The notes beneath the pieces are model-generated. The model had not been told where the DNA came from. It saw nothing but the letters and a program-made list of their open reading frames with translations, and did not search any database. A DNA stretch of 17,827 bases from an uncultured Clostridia bacterium (GTDB lineage: Bacteria; Bacillota; Clostridia; Oscillospirales; Acutalibacteraceae): NCBI GenBank assembly GCA_945926705.1, contig CAMEMA010000005.1, positions 1-17,827 of the forward strand, written 5' to 3'. How positions within the stretch are numbered: the stretch's first letter is position 1; each line of letters opens with the position of its first letter. Of this stretch, positions 14,460 through 17,827 are shown in pieces. Both the position numbers and the translations under genes were made by a program.

Positions 14460-15215
14460 ATGGTAACAAAATCTATAACTCTCAGTACTTGGCAGGAAAA
14501 TGACAGCATGCTTTTATTGAATCAAGGTGAAGTAAACTCCAGAGACATAATAGTTAATTTTGAAGATACCGACGGAAATTTAGAATTAAAAGACAGACAG
14601 GTTACATTTTACGTTCAAAAGCCTGACGGAACAACCATTTTTAATAATTGTTCCGTTGACAGCAGTCAAAATACCGCCAGTTTTACTATAACTTCACAAA
14701 TAGTAAGCGTATCCGGCGTTTTGGATTGTGAATTTCAGATTTTCGATAATAACAATTCACTATTAAAAGTTAATGGATTAAAATTAATAGTTAAACCGAA
14801 TAAAGATTTTTCTGAAGCAATTGAAAGTACATCAGAATTCAATGCGCTAACTGAAGCAATTAATTCAATCAGCAAAACAGTTCTTTTCAGCAACAGCTAT
14901 GGTAGTCAGGGCACAATAACATTAAGTGACGATGTAAAAAATTACAGTTATGTTGAAATATTTTATCGTCAAGATGCAAGTGAATTTAATAGTGTAAAAA
15001 TTGAAAATCCAAATGAAAAAAATGTAGCACTTGAAAATATACAATATTACTCTGATAAATTATATATGCGTGCCTCTGTAGCAATTTTAAATGAAAACAC
15101 ATTAACATGGGAATCCGGTTCTTACGGATATAAAGTTATAAGCTCGACCGGTACTATTTCAGGTTCAGCAATTAATATGTTTTATGTAACAAAAATTATT
15201 GGATATCAAACTTAA
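14460..15215 (+). CDS. Stand-alone phage baseplate/receptor-binding-like protein (BppU N-terminal domain)
   Basis: 251 residues, no signal peptide. Residues 1-113 match the pattern of the phage baseplate upper protein BppU N-terminal domain: NQGEVNSRDIIVNFEDTDGN, then DRQVTFYVQKPDGTTIF, a predicted beta-sandwich, and LKVNGLKLIVKP. Residues 140-251 resemble the C-terminal beta domain of Gram-positive phage tail proteins (YGSQGTITLSDDVKNYSYVE at about 147, then YVTKIIGYQT at the end). No capsid, tape-measure or lysis gene is nearby, so it is not part of a visible prophage. The ribosome site AAGGAGG lies directly upstream. It is divergent from the double-transferase gene. It could be a domesticated tail protein, a remnant of a lost prophage, or a surface adhesin delivered by another route. 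The family match is from memory of the motif pattern. Confidence 0.7.
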   Translation: MVTKSITLSTWQENDSMLLLNQGEVNSRDIIVNFEDTDGNLELKDRQVTFYVQKPDGTTIFNNCSVDSSQNTASFTITSQIVSVSGVLDCEFQIFDNNNSLLKVNGLKLIVKPNKDFSEAIESTSEFNALTEAINSISKTVLFSNSYGSQGTITLSDDVKNYSYVEIFYRQDASEFNSVKIENPNEKNVALENIQYYSDKLYMRASVAILNENTLTWESGSYGYKVISSTGTISGSAINMFYVTKIIGYQT

Positions 15216-15266
15216 TAATATAATATTGTTCTGAATAAAGGTTATATAAAATAAAAAAACAAAACT

Positions 15267-15301
15267 ACACCACCATATCAATTAAAAAATATGAGTGGTG
15301 T
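15267..15301. terminator. Bidirectional terminator between the BppU-like gene and the protease gene
   Basis: ACACCAC pairs with GTGGTGT, extended by CATAT/ATATG past a one-base bulge, with a ten-base A-rich loop. On the minus strand the stem is followed by AGTTTTGTTTTTTT, making it a good terminator for the protease gene. On the plus strand what follows is not T-rich, so for the BppU-like gene it is weaker. Confidence 0.75.
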
Positions 15302-15370
15302 ATTAAATAGTTCATTTTTAAATTTGTAAATATTAATGTAAAAAATTCAAATTTCAAAATTAATTATAAC

Positions 15371-16309
15371 TTAATAACAAATTTTCAAAAAATTCCCAAT
15401 TCCCTTACAAGAATCTTCTCTACAAAAATAATTAATTTCAGGTGCTATTTTAAAATTATGTTTCACTAAACTTACCATTTCAATAATCGGCGTAACTCTC
15501 ATTATTTTAGGATAGTAGCGTTGGCAAAAATCTTGCAATTTTTCGGTGCGGGACAGACCGCTCTGAGGATCTTCTATAGTAATCATTTCTCCTGTAATAT
15601 CCACAACATTTACAAAATGAAGTGACGATTTACCACTAATAAAACTATCAACAATGGCAAACGCTTTTTTACCTATTGAATTGTAATAATCCCTTATACA
15701 ATTTTCTATTGACTTTAAGTCTTCAAAATCACGATAATAAATCATTGCCTTATTAAATTTAAAATTTATATTTATGGAATTTATTGCTGCAGTACAGCCT
15801 TTAGGCAAAATACCAACAGGCAGACCTTGAGCCCTTTTTACACTAAAATAGCTTGGAGCCTTATTAAATATCGCCTTATAAATATTTTCTTGAGATATTT
15901 CAAAACCATTATATTTATAAATTCCCTGTAAACAAGCTATCCAACACCATCTTATTCCTTCTTGTTTTTTTGTAAATTTGTTTGGTGTGGTACAAAATTT
16001 TTGCTTTAGTAAATCCTCATAAATCTTTTCACTATATCTTGACAGTAGACTTAAAGTCCCAACATTTATACCTGCGAGCGCTAAAGTTAAAATGCTAGAT
16101 CTAATAACTCCACTTACAATCCAGTGTTCTTTACACCATTCCTTAATCTTTGACATTATACTTGGATTATCTTCTTCGATTTTTAGAATTACATCATCAA
16201 GTTCTGTATCGATGCAATGTACCGGCTGAAACAATGCAGGACCGGTAATGACGGCTGAAAGTAACACGGACAAATACTTATTAAAAAAATTATATTTTAA
16301 ATTTGACAT
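15371..16309 (-). CDS. Exported papain/C39-like cysteine protease
   Basis: 312 residues from ATG 16309, chosen because AGGAGA lies ten bases upstream; a TTG seven codons earlier would overlap that site. Residues 1-30 form a signal peptide or anchor (FFNKYLSVLLSAVITGPALF). A second hydrophobic stretch at about 63-89 (WIVSGVIRSSILTLALAGIN) may span the membrane. The catalytic domain covers about 105-275: oxyanion Gln116 six residues before Cys122 in QEGIRWCWIACLQGIYKYNG, His231 in SSLHFVNVVDI, and Asp247 in TIEDPQSG. This Gln-Cys-His-Asp layout is that of C39-like and AvrRpt2-type papain-fold proteases. The C-terminal 35 residues are Cys-rich. No ABC transporter or peptide substrate is nearby, so a bacteriocin-processing role is unlikely; a secreted or surface protease acting on a host or competitor protein is my guess. 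Confidence 0.72.
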   Translation of the reverse strand: MSNLKYNFFNKYLSVLLSAVITGPALFQPVHCIDTELDDVILKIEEDNPSIMSKIKEWCKEHWIVSGVIRSSILTLALAGINVGTLSLLSRYSEKIYEDLLKQKFCTTPNKFTKKQEGIRWCWIACLQGIYKYNGFEISQENIYKAIFNKAPSYFSVKRAQGLPVGILPKGCTAAINSININFKFNKAMIYYRDFEDLKSIENCIRDYYNSIGKKAFAIVDSFISGKSSLHFVNVVDITGEMITIEDPQSGLSRTEKLQDFCQRYYPKIMRVTPIIEMVSLVKHNFKIAPEINYFCREDSCKGIGNFLKICY

Positions 16310-16345
16310 AGATAAATGTTCTCCTAACAACTTATTTATAATATA

Positions 16346-16374
16346 ATTTTAATATTTCATTTATAATTTGTCAA
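16346..16374 (-). promoter_or_regulatory. Promoter of the cysteine protease gene
   Basis: On the minus strand a perfect TTGACA (16369-16374) is followed by 17 bases and TAAAAT (16346-16351, five of six). The -35 overlaps the last codons of the small upstream gene. Predicted transcription starts about 30 bases before ATG 16309, so the protease can be expressed independently. Confidence 0.7.
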
Positions 16375-16567
16375 CTGAATCTATACATAAATTTTTGGAT
16401 TTCCTATCCTTGTATATTGTTGAAGACCGCATACTTTTCCAACTAATTTTCCCATATTCTAACTCTATATAGTTACTACTGCTACTTTTGAATTTGCTAA
16501 CAATTTGTTTCCCTGTATTTAATATAACTAAAACTTTTTTACCTTTTTTAAATCCATGATGTATCAT
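16361..16567 (-). CDS. Small basic protein, possibly Sm/KOW-like barrel
   Basis: A 68-residue protein from ATG 16567, or 81 from an upstream TTG at 16606. The sequence alternates short beta strands: KKGKKVLVILNTGKQIVSKF, then NYIELEYGKISWKSMRSSTIY, as in small Sm-like or KOW/SH3-like barrels that bind RNA. I do not recognise a specific family. The ribosome site is ambiguous: GAGGT is only two bases from the ATG and GGGG lies further away. It is read from the promoter at 16644-16672 behind a leader hairpin, and ends at the promoter of the protease gene. Confidence 0.6.
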   Translation of the reverse strand: MIHHGFKKGKKVLVILNTGKQIVSKFKSSSSNYIELEYGKISWKSMRSSTIYKDRKSKNLCIDSVDKL

Positions 16568-16607
16568 TACCTCAAACCCCAAATATAGAATTTTGAAATA
16601 TATCAAA

Positions 16608-16634
16608 AGGGCTTCTTAGTATATAGCAAGCCCT
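16608..16634 (-). promoter_or_regulatory. Leader hairpin upstream of the small basic protein
   Basis: On the minus strand AGGGCTT (16628-16634) pairs perfectly with AAGCCCT (16608-16614) across a 13-base loop and is followed by TTTTGATA. It would be formed by the first bases of the transcript from the 16644-16672 promoter. It may be a weak attenuator or a 5' protective stem. Confidence 0.55.
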
Positions 16635-16643
16635 ACATCATTA

Positions 16644-16672
16644 ATTATACAATATTTTTAGTCTAAAATCAA
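16644..16672 (-). promoter_or_regulatory. Promoter of the small basic protein gene
   Basis: On the minus strand TTGATT (16667-16672, four of six) is followed by 17 bases and a perfect TATAAT (16644-16649). Predicted transcription starts near 16637, just before the leader hairpin. Confidence 0.5.
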
Positions 16673-16807
16673 AATTTCATATTGAAAATAAACATTCACA
16701 CTCTGCTAAATGTGTGGTATTTCATATTAGTAAAAACCCTATATATAAAAACATAAGCATTATATATTACTACTAACGTAATCGTAACTTAATTTTTTTA
16801 ACATAAA

Positions 16808-16841
16808 AACATAACACCTACCTTATGGTAAGTGTTATGTT
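16808..16841 (-). terminator. 15-bp stem terminator downstream of the recombinase gene
   Basis: On the minus strand AACATAACACTTACC pairs completely with GGTAGGTGTTATGTT around the loop ATAA (14 Watson-Crick pairs, one T-G), followed by TTTATGTT, giving a run of five T. On the plus strand the T-G pair becomes a C-A mismatch, so the element belongs to minus-strand RNA. It is 220 bases beyond the recombinase stop. Confidence 0.7.
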
Positions 16842-17063
16842 AAAAATTTTATATAGTTTTGCACTATCGGTAAGAAAAACATTTTGTCAAACGCAGAATC
16901 TGCTATATCTCCATAGGATCATTTGCAAGTAAAAATAGCGACTTAAACGTGTTTATGAATTATCAAAAAATACGTATTATTATGGTCGAGGTGACCTTTA
17001 TAAGTGGCTTAAATGCTGACTTAGTCGCAATTGACTGCGGTTTTGACAGCGATTTTTTCATTT
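16842..17063. other. Gene-free stretch between terminator and recombinase; possible element end
   Basis: No intact gene. On the minus strand a short frame runs from about 16918 to its TAA at 16835-16837, inside the terminator stem: SYGDIADSAFDKMFF then LPIVQNYIKFLT. It looks like the 3' end of a disrupted gene but is only 27 codons. An interrupted repeat GGTC-GAGGT-GACC occurs at 16983-16995. An attachment site for the recombinase could lie here, but no repeat partner is visible within the window. Confidence 0.25.
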
Positions 17064-17827
17064 TCAGGCGATTTGCAGGTTGTTTGCTTTCATATATTCG
17101 TCAGCAATCGCAAGGTGCTCGTTTTTAAACTTTTCAAATACAGAGCAGTAAACATTCAGCGTGATGTTTATGTCTGTATGTCCTAAAAGCTTTTGAAGCA
17201 CCTTTGCAGGCATTCCGCTTTCAATGCACCTCGTTGCGTATGTATGCCTCAGTGAATGTAAATCTACCCTGCCGTACACCGAGCTGTCAAGAATGTCGTA
17301 ATTCTTAATCACATTTGAGTAAACATAGTTGACTTGGTTTGAAGTGACAAGCCCGCCGTTGCTTGAAGTGAACAGCAAACCTCTTTTTCTGCCGCCTAAA
17401 CATTCTTTCAAAAAGTCTGCAACATCATCGCTGATAAAAAGCATTCTCGTGCCTGCGGCGGTTTTGGTATCGTTGATTACGGTGTTTCCAAATTCGCCTC
17501 TTGATACGGTTTTACTGACATTTATTGTTTTGTCGGTTAGGTTAATATCCCCTGCCGTAAGGGCACAACACTCGCCGATTCTCATTCCCGTGAACATTGA
17601 CAAAAGCATTATGTCACCGTAGTGTATGTCCTCGGTTTTCAGCACATTCAAAAGTCTTATCTGCTCGTCAACCGTCAAGGCTCTGACAGGGATTTGCTTT
17701 TTTCTCGATTTTGGGCACTTGATGTCGCTCAAAGGATTGCTCTCAATGAGCTTTTTGCTGATTGCTTTTACAAATACTGCTCCCAAAAGCTGATACATCT
17801 TATTTATGCTAGACTGGGAATAATCAA
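17064..17827 (-). CDS. Tyrosine recombinase (phage/ICE-type integrase), C-terminal part (5' end outside window)
   Basis: The frame stays open through the right edge (residues DYSQSSINK precede the first Met), so the gene is cut by the window. The end of the core-binding domain (LLGAVFVKAISKKLIESNPL) is followed by the catalytic domain. This carries Arg in FTGMRIGECCAL, Lys in NDTKTAAGTRM, HSLRHTYATR, LLGHTDI and the nucleophile Tyr in NVYCSVF. All catalytic residues are present, so the enzyme is likely active in integrating or excising a mobile element. Its GC content is visibly higher than that of the adjoining genes (for example CCTGCGGCGGTTTTGG near 17451), a sign of separate origin. Which side holds the rest of the element is not visible. 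Confidence 0.95.
   Translation of the reverse strand, partial: DYSQSSINKMYQLLGAVFVKAISKKLIESNPLSDIKCPKSRKKQIPVRALTVDEQIRLLNVLKTEDIHYGDIMLLSMFTGMRIGECCALTAGDINLTDKTINVSKTVSRGEFGNTVINDTKTAAGTRMLFISDDVADFLKECLGGRKRGLLFTSSNGGLVTSNQVNYVYSNVIKNYDILDSSVYGRVDLHSLRHTYATRCIESGMPAKVLQKLLGHTDINITLNVYCSVFEKFKNEHLAIADEYMKANNLQIA

Noticed and set aside
17329..17622. Plus-strand 97-codon frame within the recombinase
   Set aside because: Antisense shadow of the catalytic domain, whose catalytic residues are all intact on the minus strand.
1..17827. CRISPR arrays, tRNA or rRNA genes, insertion sequences
   Set aside because: No regularly spaced repeats, no cloverleaf-like or rRNA sequence and no transposase frames were found in reading through the window.

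Overview
The window is low-GC Firmicutes DNA, most likely from a spore-forming Clostridia species of an animal-gut type. Three things point there: the ylxM-ffh-rpsP-khpA-rimM-trmD gene order, a cotJABC spore-coat operon, and strongly A+T-rich codon use with AAGGAGG-type ribosome binding sites. I see no rRNA, tRNA or CRISPR array.

Bases 1-1946 hold the 3' end of an OmpR/PhoB-type response regulator, a short soluble histidine kinase and a GlmU-like left-handed beta-helix transferase. A 19-bp RNA hairpin lies between the Shine-Dalgarno sequence and the start codon of the transferase. Bases 1947-6112 are on the minus strand. An HPr-like protein has Tyr in place of the phosphorylated His15 but keeps Ser46, so it looks like Crh. 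Beyond it is the translation/secretion operon ylxM-ffh-rpsP-khpA-rimM-trmD, with a good sigma-A promoter in front of ylxM.

Bases 6194-9283 are on the plus strand and concern the cell envelope. They hold a polysaccharide deacetylase broken by one in-frame TAA at the Tyr of its MYH motif, a degenerate amidase-like protein with an SH3b domain, and murD. Bases 9284-10626 look like a small insertion: gene debris, then an unrecognised gene with a strong promoter, an operator-like palindrome, a leader hairpin and a terminator. cotJA-cotJB-cotJC follows, behind a sequence that fits the sigma-K consensus.

Bases 11848-17827 are accessory. The main gene encodes a 727-residue protein with a signal peptide, a SAM-methyltransferase domain, a GT8 glycosyltransferase domain and a C-terminal ricin-B lectin domain. 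It is followed by a divergent stand-alone protein with a phage baseplate BppU-type N-terminus, an exported papain/C39-like cysteine protease and a small basic protein. A tyrosine recombinase with visibly higher GC runs off the right edge. I read this as a mobile or recently acquired set of surface or host-interaction genes. The lectin-tethered double transferase is the most unusual item in the window. That these genes work together is inference from proximity and export signals only.
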